This document shows, piece after piece, positions 49,922 through 58,531 of a DNA stretch of 64,000 nt. The stretch is from Deltaproteobacteria bacterium (GTDB taxonomy: Bacteria > Bdellovibrionota > UBA2394). The position numbers and the translations under genes are program-made. Numbering within the stretch: position 1 is the first letter of the stretch; each line of letters starts with the position of its first letter. The notes under the pieces were generated by a model. That model saw nothing but the letters and a program-made list of their open reading frames with translations, did not search any database and was not told where the DNA came from. The stretch covers positions 69,882 through 133,881 of the forward strand of contig JAFLCD010000002.1 in the NCBI GenBank assembly GCA_017302715.1. The letters run 5' to 3'.

Positions 49922-52005
49922 TAATTGGATTCACCGCGCTCGATATTAAATTCGACTCTTCGATTTTCAGCTCGACCTTCAGAAGTAGTGTTCGTCGAAA
50001 CAGGTTTTGTTTTTCCAAATCCCGCCGCTTGAACTTTATCTCGTTTAATTCCTTGTTTAACTAAGTAAGTGCGAACGGCTTGAGCTCTTCTCGTCGATAA
50101 TTTTTCATTGGCTGCATCGGAGCCCACATTGTCGGTATGCCCTTCGATATGCAAATTTTTGAAGTCATCTCGGCCAATCAAGATTTTGATCACTTGATCG
50201 AGCACAGGCAGCGACTCATCTTTGATTTTTGCAGAACCGAATTCAAAATAAATGGCCTCAGGTAAAATAATTTTATTGTCGATGACCACAGCCTCTTTAG
50301 GTTTTTCGAGTGTGATATCCATCGAAGTTTTTTCGCCTGGCTTTACATCGCAATTAATTTCTTGAGGCATATAATTTTCGGCTTGCACTTTAAGAGCTGA
50401 AACTCCCGCAGGAAGTGTTTGCGAAAATTCTCCGGTAAGTGGATTCGTTCCAAAGGGAGCAATTTTTCCATCAGCCGAAGAAATCACTGCCGTTAGAGGT
50501 GTGCCATCTTTATTTTTGATGACGCCGCTACAAACTCCGTTTTGTGGAGGAGCTTTTTTGAGTTCCAAAGTCTGAGTGATTCCTTGTTTAGGCAAAACTT
50601 CGACTGAGAAATCTTGAGCTAAATAACCAGGAGCTTCGATGTGAATGGTTTGTTTTCCTTCTTGAATAGAACCAATTTTAATTTGTCCTAAATCATCGGT
50701 CGAAAGATTAGAATCCATTCCCGTTGCGGTGACGAAAGCTCGTTTAATCGGCTCTTTTGTTTCGGAATCAATTACGGTGGCTTGAACGCTTCCCATCTTG
50801 GGGCCCGCGATCGAAAGACTGGTGTCTAAAACAGAATTATCTCCGTTACGAATCGAAAAACTTTTAACGATAGGTTCGTATCCCAAACGTTCAAATCGAA
50901 TTTGATATTCTCCGTTAGGCAAATCTTTGAATTCATAATATCCGGCTAAGTCTGTATCGAGCGGAAACAAAGTTTCTCCGACTACTGAAACTTTTACATC
51001 CGAAAGAGGAAGACCTGTGTTGGAATCGCTTACTAGACCGCGCAAACTTCCAACCGAGTTTCCGATTTTTTTGCCAAGAGTTTGAAAAGCAGCGCCAATA
51101 TAAATATCCCAAGGAGGATTTCGAGGAATTCCACCTACAGAATTTTGTTTTGGCCCCCCTAAAGAAATATCGGTGGCTACTAAAATACTAAAAGCATCAA
51201 AAGGAGTGATGCGAACTCCCGGAGTGATTCGCTTTCGGTTGTCAGAAAATTTTACAGAGTCAGTGCCGGTAGCAATCGCATATTCCATCGAATATTCGAG
51301 AAATGGTTTTACATATTTATAAATGAGTTCGAGTGCCATGACGCCGACGATGGCTTGATATTTAAAACTGTCGAGAGCGAAGCGATTGAAATCTTGAGTG
51401 CTACCTGTGATGTCTCCGTTAGGAAGGCGATACCCGATGTTGAGGTGATGTCTAAACGGAAAATTTTCAAATTTCTCGGCGTAATCTAAAGTCGAAATAA
51501 AACCGACGCTGCCACTAACTTGTGGACCCGATTTAGTAACAAGCGCACCACTTGCATTTCGAGGAGCTCGAGGTCCAGAAAATCCTCGCACATATCCGTA
51601 ACCTCCAAGATGCCAACCGCTACTTGCGATTTCTTTTCCAGCGCGAAGACCGATATCTAAGTTTTCAAAAAAAGTAGTCATGGTTGTCGAAACTTGAGCG
51701 TTTGAATTTTCGTTGTAGGTAAATCCTACGCCTGCAAAAACTTCGACAGGAATTCCCACTTGAAAAGTATAATTTCCGTTGAGTCTAAATTGGTTACGCC
51801 CTTGCTTTTGCGAATTAATAAAATTCGTATCGTAAAAAAAGTTTCCAAGTAGCTGAACACCAAACGTAGTGGGTTCATTGGGAACCGCCGAAAAAGTTCG
51901 AAGGCTTCCGCCCGTTCCACCTATATTATTGGGATAAGACTTTGGAAGATTTTGAAAAGCCGAAGTTAAAAGCAAAGAACTTAAGGTCAAAGAAGTTAAA
52001 AACAT
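49921..52005 (-). CDS. OmpA-family protein with beta-barrel and carboxypeptidase-regulatory-like repeats
   Basis: A 694-residue outer-membrane protein. The signal peptide is about residues 1-17. The N-terminal 300 residues look like a barrel (repeated short amphipathic strands with aromatic girdle). Three carboxypeptidase D regulatory-like domains follow, the first starting SLRGLVSDSNTGLPLSDVKV, the next VQATVIDSETKEPIKRAFVT. The C-terminal OmpA domain (IYFEFGSAKIKDESLPVL; IEGHTDNVGSDAANEKLSTR) binds peptidoglycan. It is the first gene of an operon running to mglA. It could be a surface adhesin or envelope stabiliser. Confidence 0.9.
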   Translation of the reverse strand: MFLTSLTLSSLLLTSAFQNLPKSYPNNIGGTGGSLRTFSAVPNEPTTFGVQLLGNFFYDTNFINSQKQGRNQFRLNGNYTFQVGIPVEVFAGVGFTYNENSNAQVSTTMTTFFENLDIGLRAGKEIASSGWHLGGYGYVRGFSGPRAPRNASGALVTKSGPQVSGSVGFISTLDYAEKFENFPFRHHLNIGYRLPNGDITGSTQDFNRFALDSFKYQAIVGVMALELIYKYVKPFLEYSMEYAIATGTDSVKFSDNRKRITPGVRITPFDAFSILVATDISLGGPKQNSVGGIPRNPPWDIYIGAAFQTLGKKIGNSVGSLRGLVSDSNTGLPLSDVKVSVVGETLFPLDTDLAGYYEFKDLPNGEYQIRFERLGYEPIVKSFSIRNGDNSVLDTSLSIAGPKMGSVQATVIDSETKEPIKRAFVTATGMDSNLSTDDLGQIKIGSIQEGKQTIHIEAPGYLAQDFSVEVLPKQGITQTLELKKAPPQNGVCSGVIKNKDGTPLTAVISSADGKIAPFGTNPLTGEFSQTLPAGVSALKVQAENYMPQEINCDVKPGEKTSMDITLEKPKEAVVIDNKIILPEAIYFEFGSAKIKDESLPVLDQVIKILIGRDDFKNLHIEGHTDNVGSDAANEKLSTRRAQAVRTYLVKQGIKRDKVQAAGFGKTKPVSTNTTSEGRAENRRVEFNIERGESN

Positions 52006-52097
52006 AGAGCGATCTTAAGGATTCAAATTCGATTTTTGAAGCTGAAGTTGGCGAAATCTCTTATTAAAAGGAGGGAATTTCTGTCATTCTTAGCTTC

Positions 52098-52505
52098 ATG
52101 GGCTGGAAAAAGCATTTTTATCCCGTTGTTATTTTAGAACGTTATCTCGATAGCTTTGGACATATGAATAATGCGGCCTATTTAGACCTTTTCGAGCAGG
52201 CACGATGGGACTGGATCACACAAGGTGGTTTTGGCCTTGAAAAGATCAAAGCTAGGCATATGGGCCCCGTTTTACTTGAAGTAAATTTGAAATTTAAACG
52301 TGAACTAAAACTTCGCACCAAAATCACGATCGAATCTCAGATTGCTCATTACGAAACTAAGATCGCTGAAATTCATCAAAATATGATCGGCGAAGATGGA
52401 ACTTTGCACTGCGCCGCTGTTTTTCAGGTGGGATTTTTTAATACGCAAACTCGAAAGTTGATTCAGCCGCCCGAAGAGTGGCTGATCGCGGTTGGAAAAA
52501 CTTAA
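52098..52505 (+). CDS. Acyl-CoA thioesterase (4HBT, hotdog fold)
   Basis: A 135-residue YbgC/FadM-like protein. The signature is RYLDSFGHMNNAAYLDLFEQ near residues 15-34 with the conserved Asp-Gly-His-Asn-like DSFGHMNN, and FKRELKLRTKITIES after it. It hydrolyses acyl-CoA thioesters. ATG chosen follows GCTTC; a GGAGGG site lies further upstream (about 25 bases). Its stop overlaps the convergent HDOD gene by 4 bases. Confidence 0.9.
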   Translation: MGWKKHFYPVVILERYLDSFGHMNNAAYLDLFEQARWDWITQGGFGLEKIKARHMGPVLLEVNLKFKRELKLRTKITIESQIAHYETKIAEIHQNMIGEDGTLHCAAVFQVGFFNTQTRKLIQPPEEWLIAVGKT

Positions 52506-53467
52506 AGCGAACCCATTAAAGATTTTGCAATTTCAGGAATTTCTTTTTCAAGAACTTTGATTTGATCAATCGTAAAGCCAAGATCAAAAAATGCTTTCTG
52601 TTGAGTGAGATCGACCGGTTTCGCTTCGTGTCCTAAGCCAAAGTGATGACAAAAAATATTCGCGGCGTGAACGAGGGCGGCCATCTTTTGACCCTCTTTA
52701 GCTTGAGCATAATCATGATGAAAGCGAATCACTTCAGAGAGAGTACCGGGAAGCTTCCATTTCGTAGCAACGAGTGCTCCAACAATTCCATGATATTCGT
52801 CAAAGATAATCGGCAACAACATATCGCGAAGCTTATCGATCTTCCAATCTTTGGGATCAAAAGTTTTTTTCTGAGCTCGCATTTTTTCAATCATCATTTT
52901 TCGCTGCTTCTCTTCAAATTCTGAAACGACTTGAACGAGCACGGGTTTTCCGATGTCGTGAACAAGGCCCGCGAGAAATGCATGCTCTGCATCCATTCCT
53001 TTTTTCTTCGCGATATGTTGGCAAATCGCTGCACAGGCGACCGAGTGATCCCAAATAGAATCGAGCACGGGTTCAAAACTTTTAATTTTAAAAACTTTGG
53101 AGTGAATCGAAAGCGAAAACACGATGTCTTTAAGAGCTTTAAGTCCCATTCTTCCCATCGCATCTCGCAGCGAAACAATATTGGAGAGTCCGCGATAAAA
53201 AGGGGAGTTTGCCGTTTTAATAATTTTGGCGGCAATAACTTGGTCTTGCTTCACCAAATTTTCGATTTCAGGAATTCCCGCTTTAGGATTATTGGCCATC
53301 TGTAAAACTTGGCTCGCCACATGCGGCAGAAGCGGAATCTCAAAATCTTCTTTAGAAACTGCCGTTTTTACGCCTAGGCGAATTTCGGCAAGAATAGGAG
53401 AGAGTGGATCGCCCTCACCAACCTTTGCGACTCCCTTGCCATATTCTGGATCTGTTTTTGCCGTCAT
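52502..53467 (-). CDS. HDOD domain signalling protein
   Basis: A 321-residue protein with one HDOD domain (about residues 40-235): IPLLPHVASQVLQMANNPKA, DQVIAAKIIKTANSPFYRG, LRDAMGRMGLKALKDIVFS, and the HD-like LAGLVHDIGKPVLVQVV. HDOD proteins are regulatory relatives of HD-GYP; the HD here is present (VHDIGK), so residual activity is possible. Functions linked to motility, biofilm or stress signalling. A C-terminal helical part with HHDYAQAKEGQK follows. It may act with the HD-GYP protein at 41225, though not adjacent. Confidence 0.88.
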   Translation of the reverse strand: MTAKTDPEYGKGVAKVGEGDPLSPILAEIRLGVKTAVSKEDFEIPLLPHVASQVLQMANNPKAGIPEIENLVKQDQVIAAKIIKTANSPFYRGLSNIVSLRDAMGRMGLKALKDIVFSLSIHSKVFKIKSFEPVLDSIWDHSVACAAICQHIAKKKGMDAEHAFLAGLVHDIGKPVLVQVVSEFEEKQRKMMIEKMRAQKKTFDPKDWKIDKLRDMLLPIIFDEYHGIVGALVATKWKLPGTLSEVIRFHHDYAQAKEGQKMAALVHAANIFCHHFGLGHEAKPVDLTQQKAFFDLGFTIDQIKVLEKEIPEIAKSLMGSL

Positions 53468-53607
53468 GATGGATTCATCTATTATGACATAATTACCTGC
53501 CGAGAATAGACCTCGCCATCTTGCAAGACTTCGCGATTTGAGTACATTGCTGCGGAGAATTATAGCTTAGAGCGGTGAGTCTAAGCGTTGCTTCAGGGGG
53601 TTGCCTC

Positions 53608-53623
53608 GGGCATAAAATTGCAA
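53608..53623 (+). promoter_or_regulatory. Possible sigma54-type promoter
   Basis: GGGCATAAAATTGCAA: GG (53608-53609) and GC (53620-53621) are 10 bases apart, with a perfect TTGCA at -12 but only GG conserved at -24. It lies 17 bases before an ATG. Confidence 0.35.
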
Positions 53624-53637
53624 ATGAGATAGAAAAC

Positions 53638-54084
53638 ATGATTTGGCGAAGTATTTATTTTTATCTTTTGTTTCAGTTTGTTTTTGTGACAGCTGCTTTT
53701 GCTTATCACAGACCCTGTGCTTTCTTTGTGGCAAAACTTGCAGATGTCGGTGAGCGAATTGTTATCTATGAAAGAGAATCCGTTCTCGATTGGTTGGTGG
53801 AGTGGACAATAGAATTAAATGCATTTCCAACTCATCAACAAATGAGAATTGTATCAAATCATCTGCGTATTTTAGGCAGTGGAGTTTATGCAAAAGGAAG
53901 AGCTTCAGCGAACGATGCTGTTTTTGAAAGCTATCTCGACTTTAATCAAAACGTTTTTAAAAAATTCTCTGAAGATTCACGAATAAAAAATTTAGATCCT
54001 GAAATCCGTAAACGCATTCTAAAAAATCTAGAGTCAAGAATTAATAATTTACTGCGAAAAAATGTAGGGCTCTCTACGCCTTAA
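53638..54084 (+). CDS. Small exported protein of unknown function
   Basis: A 148-residue protein. Signal peptide at residues 1-20 (IYFYLLFQFVFVTAAFA). The mature part is mostly helical; two cysteine-free helices follow RPCAFFVAKLADVGERIVIY. No family recognised. The ATG at 53638 places the signal peptide at the very N-terminus, so the upstream in-frame start is rejected. Its end overlaps the convergent methyltransferase gene by 11 bases. Confidence 0.7.
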   Translation: MIWRSIYFYLLFQFVFVTAAFAYHRPCAFFVAKLADVGERIVIYERESVLDWLVEWTIELNAFPTHQQMRIVSNHLRILGSGVYAKGRASANDAVFESYLDFNQNVFKKFSEDSRIKNLDPEIRKRILKNLESRINNLLRKNVGLSTP

Positions 54085-54886
54085 TCCCAGCAATATAAGC
54101 GATCCATACTTCGCAGTCGGCAACGCTTTTTTTCCGAGTAAAGACGCCATTGCCTTCTTCAGAATTTCGGCGAGTGCCTTCCCAGTAAATATGCACATCA
54201 TCAAAGCCCACTTCTTTCATTAGATCTTGAAGTTCAGGCAAGCTCCAAAGGCGCCAATCATAAGTGAAAACATTTTTTAATTTTCGCTTTGAATCAGCCA
54301 TTTGAAAATGAATGGCAAAGCGGGCCTCATGATTAATCGCATCGAAGTTTTTTTGTTCCCAGATATAAGTGAATTTGGGTTTTCCTCGACCGAGCGAAAT
54401 TTTGGTTCGTTCGATATTGGGAGCTTGAACTTCAGAGCCTCCCATGACATCAATCAAAAGCATTCCTTTTTTATGAAGAGATCTAAAAGCATTTTGAAAA
54501 TATTTCTTAAGTTCAGCTTTCGTCTTTAAACAAGAATAAGAAAAATTCATCGACGTGATGAGATCAACTTTAGGTGTGCGAGCATGAAGTACATTTTGTC
54601 TTCGAATGCTGAGTCTCTTTTTTTCTTCCTGCGAAAGACGAATGAGATGGTTTTTTATCCCGTAATTCAGAGGCTCTTTAGAAAGATCAAGAGAGTAAGA
54701 TTTATTTTGAGGATGAAGTTTTATCCACTCAACTGAATGTGCAAAAGTGCCACAAAAATCTTCGCGATAGAGATGCGCGTCCTTTAAAAAAGCTAGACGG
54801 TAAAATCGATTAAATAATTTAACATCGTCTTTAGGGTCTGTAACGGAAGCTTCGTAAAGGAGGTATTTATTGAGTGCGCGCCGCAT
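54074..54886 (-). CDS. Class I SAM-dependent methyltransferase
   Basis: A 270-residue cytoplasmic enzyme. Motif I is reduced to LYREDFCGTFAHSVEWIKLH near residues 38-57 (the GxG-like loop DFCGTF), followed by SYSLDLSKEPLNYG (acidic ribose-binding Asp) and VDLITSMNFSYSCL. The C-terminal part with LWSLPELQDLMKEVGFDDV is typical of small-molecule methyltransferases. Substrate unknown. The ATG follows a CGCCGCATG context; upstream genes are divergent. Confidence 0.82.
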   Translation of the reverse strand: MRRALNKYLLYEASVTDPKDDVKLFNRFYRLAFLKDAHLYREDFCGTFAHSVEWIKLHPQNKSYSLDLSKEPLNYGIKNHLIRLSQEEKKRLSIRRQNVLHARTPKVDLITSMNFSYSCLKTKAELKKYFQNAFRSLHKKGMLLIDVMGGSEVQAPNIERTKISLGRGKPKFTYIWEQKNFDAINHEARFAIHFQMADSKRKLKNVFTYDWRLWSLPELQDLMKEVGFDDVHIYWEGTRRNSEEGNGVFTRKKSVADCEVWIAYIAGIKA

Positions 54887-55004
54887 GAAGAGGATGTTTT
54901 ATAACCTGAGTTTGAGATTTCGTGAAGCCCCCTCGGGTAATAATTCTGGCAGCTTGAGGAATTGTGCTTCGCCCCGGTCTTCGAGCCTATGTCACAATAG
55001 AGAT

Positions 55005-55280
55005 ATGCTAGATCCAAATTTTGAGTCCTATCCTTTTAAGATTCTAAAAAGTTTAGGCCTCGAAAAAGAATATCGCGACAAGTATAAAACCTCGGAAGGT
55101 ATGCTCGTACTCGAAAAAATTTCTAGCAAAGATGAAATCGAAGTTCCCTTTGAGCTTGTCGAGCTCATTCAAAAACATCGCGGTTATATGCAACTCGCCG
55201 CTCTCGAAGAATTCAAAAAATTAATTTTTGCATTCGATAAAGATAAGTCGAGAATTCCGGGCAAGAACCGACTGATTTAA
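55005..55280 (+). CDS. Hypothetical small protein
   Basis: A 91-residue soluble acidic/basic mixed protein (MLDPNFESYPFKILKSLGLE). No signal peptide. The family is not recognised. The start at 55005 was preferred because the sequence before it (54870-55004) has low-quality coding character and overlaps the divergent methyltransferase start. Coding is likely from good amino acid use and position. Confidence 0.55.
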   Translation: MLDPNFESYPFKILKSLGLEKEYRDKYKTSEGMLVLEKISSKDEIEVPFELVELIQKHRGYMQLAALEEFKKLIFAFDKDKSRIPGKNRLI

Positions 55281-55467
55281 AATCATAGGGATATCCGTGT
55301 CCCAATCATGAGGCTCCTTTTCTCAGCCTTTTACAACCCTCGTCCAATTCTAGATGTAGTTTCAATAGTTTAGCCTTTTTTCCCCTTCTCAAAACTCAGC
55401 ACGAAAATTGCAATGTGAAGTGCAGGCAGATTTATGGCGTCTCTCAAAAAAAATCGAAAGGAATTTT

Positions 55468-55830
55468 ATGACAATCAAAATTAAATTGCTCGGCTTGATG
55501 AGCTTTCTAACTTTAGTAACATCATTTGCTCACGATCTCTCAGCAGCACCAATCGTGAACCAAAAACAACAAGTATCGGTTATGCCAGATGATGCAGAGA
55601 TCGATACGATGCAATACGATATTCAAAGCGGAATGATCGTTGTCGGTTGGCATTGGCTAAATCCATTTACTTGGGGAAGCGAACATACTCAACCCATGTA
55701 TTTGTGCGGAAATATTGATGGAGATACGATTCAGCCAGGTGGCATCTCGGGTTGTCTCGGTTGTAAACACTCTTGCAAAAGTTGCGTACAACATTTTAAT
55801 GGAGATCCCACCACTTGGTGTTCTCAGTAG
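55468..55830 (+). CDS. Small secreted cysteine-rich protein
   Basis: A 120-residue protein with a signal peptide (residues 1-27, ending LSAAP). The C-terminal 50 residues carry seven cysteines in the pattern C..., CLGCKHSCKSC, then C near the end (TTWCSQ), suggesting disulfides or metal binding. No family recognised. GAAAGGAATTTT is a good ribosome site for ATG 55468, so the upstream in-frame part is rejected. A poor GG-N10-GC match lies at 55425-55438. The following gene starts 27 bases later, so both are probably on one transcript. Confidence 0.75.
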   Translation: MTIKIKLLGLMSFLTLVTSFAHDLSAAPIVNQKQQVSVMPDDAEIDTMQYDIQSGMIVVGWHWLNPFTWGSEHTQPMYLCGNIDGDTIQPGGISGCLGCKHSCKSCVQHFNGDPTTWCSQ

Positions 55831-55857
55831 TCTTTTTTCTTGGCGAGTGTTTGTGAA

Positions 55858-56850
55858 ATGAATGCCTTCGTAAAATTTCTTTTGTTTTTTAATTTAGCTA
55901 TCGCACTCAGTTTTTTTTCTAAAGCTGAGTGCGCCTGGCTATCTTGTAAAAATATAATCCGAGAAGCGGGCGAGCCTATCAAAGCTCCCTTTGAAGGATT
56001 GGCCGCCATGCCACTTTATAGGGATGCAGACGGAACAAGCATTACCGCTCTCATTGCGCCGGAGGGTGTTGTAATTTCTGTTGAAAGAAACGGCCTCGCA
56101 ACAATTCAATTTGATGGGTTGGCAAAAGAATTGAGAGCCGGATTTTATCCCCTTACTTCGGCTTATTCACTCAATATCGCATCTGAGGCAGTGATCCGGC
56201 ATGCCATCGCAAAAAAAGATATGAATTTACTTGAGAGCAAATTTCCTCATGGCTTTTCGCATTTTGCGGATGAAGCAATCGGTCGCGACGATACTCAGAA
56301 AGTAAACTATTTTTCAAAATGGCGAATGGCAAAAACTTTGCTTGCGACCGCCGCACTTTCATCAATCGTTTTGATTCCTAATTGGGTGCTGCCTTTGAAT
56401 AATCAGTTTGGGACAAGGGTTACACTCTTCTCAAAAGTTTTAGATTTAAGCCATGAAAGAGAATGGAGTGCAAAAGTTGATCCACATCTTAAATTATTTT
56501 ATGAAATGGATCGTTTAGATATTTTCGCTGCCGATGAGCCAAACTCGATTCAACATTGGGCTGGCAAATTAATGAAGGACACCGAACTGCAAAAAAAAGA
56601 ATTACAGCGCGCTCGTCTCATTGACGAATATCTTTCATATCCCAATAACTGGAATCTTCTTCATAGAGATATTTCTTCAGCCACGATCTATAAAAATGAA
56701 GCAGGTGAGCAGATGATGTCTACCGAATGGCTAGACTTTTTAGGTGAGCATAGGCCGAAACAGGTTTCGGTTACAGCCCTACGACTATTTTTAAAAGATT
56801 ATATGAGAAGAGCTCCTCAGCCCGAGCTGTTTTTTCGATTTTTTAAATAG
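55858..56850 (+). CDS. Exported protein with one internal membrane segment, unknown function
   Basis: A 330-residue protein from ATG 55858. Signal peptide about residues 1-26 (LLFFNLAIALSFFSKAECA). A hydrophobic segment near residues 160-180 (TLLATAALSSIVLIPNWVL) divides a beta-rich first half from a helical second half. No known motif is seen. It follows the cysteine-rich protein closely. It shares with the convergent gene at 56894 the signal peptide plus central hydrophobic segment, so the two may act together, although their sequences are not alike. Confidence 0.7.
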   Translation: MNAFVKFLLFFNLAIALSFFSKAECAWLSCKNIIREAGEPIKAPFEGLAAMPLYRDADGTSITALIAPEGVVISVERNGLATIQFDGLAKELRAGFYPLTSAYSLNIASEAVIRHAIAKKDMNLLESKFPHGFSHFADEAIGRDDTQKVNYFSKWRMAKTLLATAALSSIVLIPNWVLPLNNQFGTRVTLFSKVLDLSHEREWSAKVDPHLKLFYEMDRLDIFAADEPNSIQHWAGKLMKDTELQKKELQRARLIDEYLSYPNNWNLLHRDISSATIYKNEAGEQMMSTEWLDFLGEHRPKQVSVTALRLFLKDYMRRAPQPELFFRFFK

Positions 56851-56893
56851 AATTAAAACTGGAAGGAGAAGTGGATATAGCCGGTTCTTCAGC

Positions 56894-58267
56894 TCATAGG
56901 CCTAATTGAATAGAGATTTCGTTTTGTCCGGATATCAAAATTTCGGCCTTATCGATAAGTTCGATTTGATCGAGATTATGTGGGCCAAAGAAAGAATATA
57001 AAATTTCGAAAGCGTAATTTTTTCTTATTTGCTGAATTCCTAAACTTTCAAATTCTGGATCCTCAAGTCGCACTTCAAATTTGCTAATCTTTAATATTTT
57101 TTTCTGTCCTTGTTTTTCAAATTTTCCAGAAAGAATCACTCGTCCTGAAAAATTGATTTCCCAAGTCGGATTCGCCCATTCGTAGGAATTTTTCAAATCC
57201 ACACGTGATGACTTGAGTTCATTCGTATCCCAAAATCGCCAATGACCCTGACTCTCTTTTGGAGCTCGAGGTTTAATATTGCGATCTGATAATCGCAAAA
57301 CTCCAATATTGAGATCGACAAAAGATTCTTGGCCTTTCGCTAATTTTTTAATTTGATCTAAGTTTATAGTTTCAAAAATAATATCTTCAAATTCACGTTT
57401 GAAATTTTTTTGCAGACCGTTCTGATCTCTTTTTAAAAAGGCATCATAAGCTGCTCCAAGAAGGGGGATCCCAATCATTACTCCCATACCCGCAAACATG
57501 ACTTCCTGTGGCGCAAGTTTGAGTTGGCTTATGGGCCAAATATTTCGGCCGAAATATAAAATAAATGGACTTCCTACCACCGTTGCGAGTCCTCCAAGAA
57601 CCCCCCCAACGATTACTCGGTTGATCTTTTCAGTCATGTCTGTCGAAAGTCGCGAAGACGGAATGCTGATCACGCGAATGGGATGATTGCGTGTTAATCC
57701 ATTAAAGTGTTCGTCGATTCCAAAAAGCGTATCGTGCTTTGGCTCTAGAAAACTCGAAGGCAGAGTTCTCTCAAATAGCGAGTCGCGATCGATGCCCATG
57801 CTTTCGTAAGTTCCCATCACTTCTAAAAGTCGATAGTTCGGAAAATTAAGTCGCCCCAAATCAACCTCGGTTCGATAAAAAGTAATATTCCAAGAATGAT
57901 TATAGGTGCCTTGATCATCGATTTGATCTTTTAAATTACGCGCAAAATGATAAACCCCTTCTTTCAAAACCAAATAATAATTGTCTTCATTCGCTCTTAG
58001 AATTCGAATGTCGGTCGCGCCCATTTGAGTAATTTCGTCTTTCCATTTCGTGTCTAACTTTGTGCGCTTCAAGGTAGAGCGATAAACAGAATCTTCGGTT
58101 AAAAATGGATCGAGGCCCATCCGCATCACCATCTCAATGCATTTTCTTTTCCATGTTGGCTGCAGTGCAGGATTCGATTCGGCGCGCGCGCCGTAACCAG
58201 CAGACGAAGCTAAACAGCTGAGAGCAAATACCTGAAGTGCCCAAAATTTTGCCGATGTTTTTATCAA
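56894..58267 (-). CDS. Exported protein with central membrane segments, unknown function
   Basis: A 457-residue protein. Signal peptide about residues 1-26 (cut after YGARA). Two adjacent hydrophobic segments lie near residues 215-275 (VGGVLGGLATVVGSPFILYF and MFAGMGVMIGIPLLGAAYDA), glycine-rich as in small membrane hairpins. The ends are soluble, with a beta-rich C-terminal third (FSGRVILSGKFEKQGQKKIL). No family recognised. It converges with the gene at 55858. Confidence 0.7.
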   Translation of the reverse strand: MIKTSAKFWALQVFALSCLASSAGYGARAESNPALQPTWKRKCIEMVMRMGLDPFLTEDSVYRSTLKRTKLDTKWKDEITQMGATDIRILRANEDNYYLVLKEGVYHFARNLKDQIDDQGTYNHSWNITFYRTEVDLGRLNFPNYRLLEVMGTYESMGIDRDSLFERTLPSSFLEPKHDTLFGIDEHFNGLTRNHPIRVISIPSSRLSTDMTEKINRVIVGGVLGGLATVVGSPFILYFGRNIWPISQLKLAPQEVMFAGMGVMIGIPLLGAAYDAFLKRDQNGLQKNFKREFEDIIFETINLDQIKKLAKGQESFVDLNIGVLRLSDRNIKPRAPKESQGHWRFWDTNELKSSRVDLKNSYEWANPTWEINFSGRVILSGKFEKQGQKKILKISKFEVRLEDPEFESLGIQQIRKNYAFEILYSFFGPHNLDQIELIDKAEILISGQNEISIQLGL

Positions 58268-58531
58268 ATCTTTGCTCGATTAGCAGTGGTCGAAGTTTCT
58301 GTCGAGTTGATTGAAATCGGGTGATTTTGCGGTAAAGATCGGAGCGGGTGAAGACGGTTAAGCCCGTTATACTGACCGGCCTAAACGTTTGTTGGATGAA
58401 TTCACTTGACTGTTTTTTTGCACAGAACTGGATCCTTAATAATTAGAGATTGGCAGAAACACGGCGTTATCAAATTAAAAACAAAACGCATCGCAATGCT
58501 TTTGCCCATCGCTAGTTTCAGATTTTGATGC
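58268..58531. other. 264-base intergenic region
   Basis: No gene seen. AT-rich in the middle. A GG-N10-GC arrangement near 58451 lies on the plus strand, but both flanking genes are on the minus strand, so it is not used as a promoter call. It must contain the promoter of the minus-strand gene at 58267 or the 3' end of the gene at 58532; neither is clear. Confidence 0.4.

Noticed and set aside
55425-55438. GG-N10-GC upstream of the cysteine-rich protein
   Set aside because: Flanking bases match poorly at -12 (ATGGC).
58451-58466. GG-N10-GC arrangement on the plus strand (TTGGCAG...CGGC)
   Set aside because: Both neighbouring genes are on the minus strand and the -12 element is poor.
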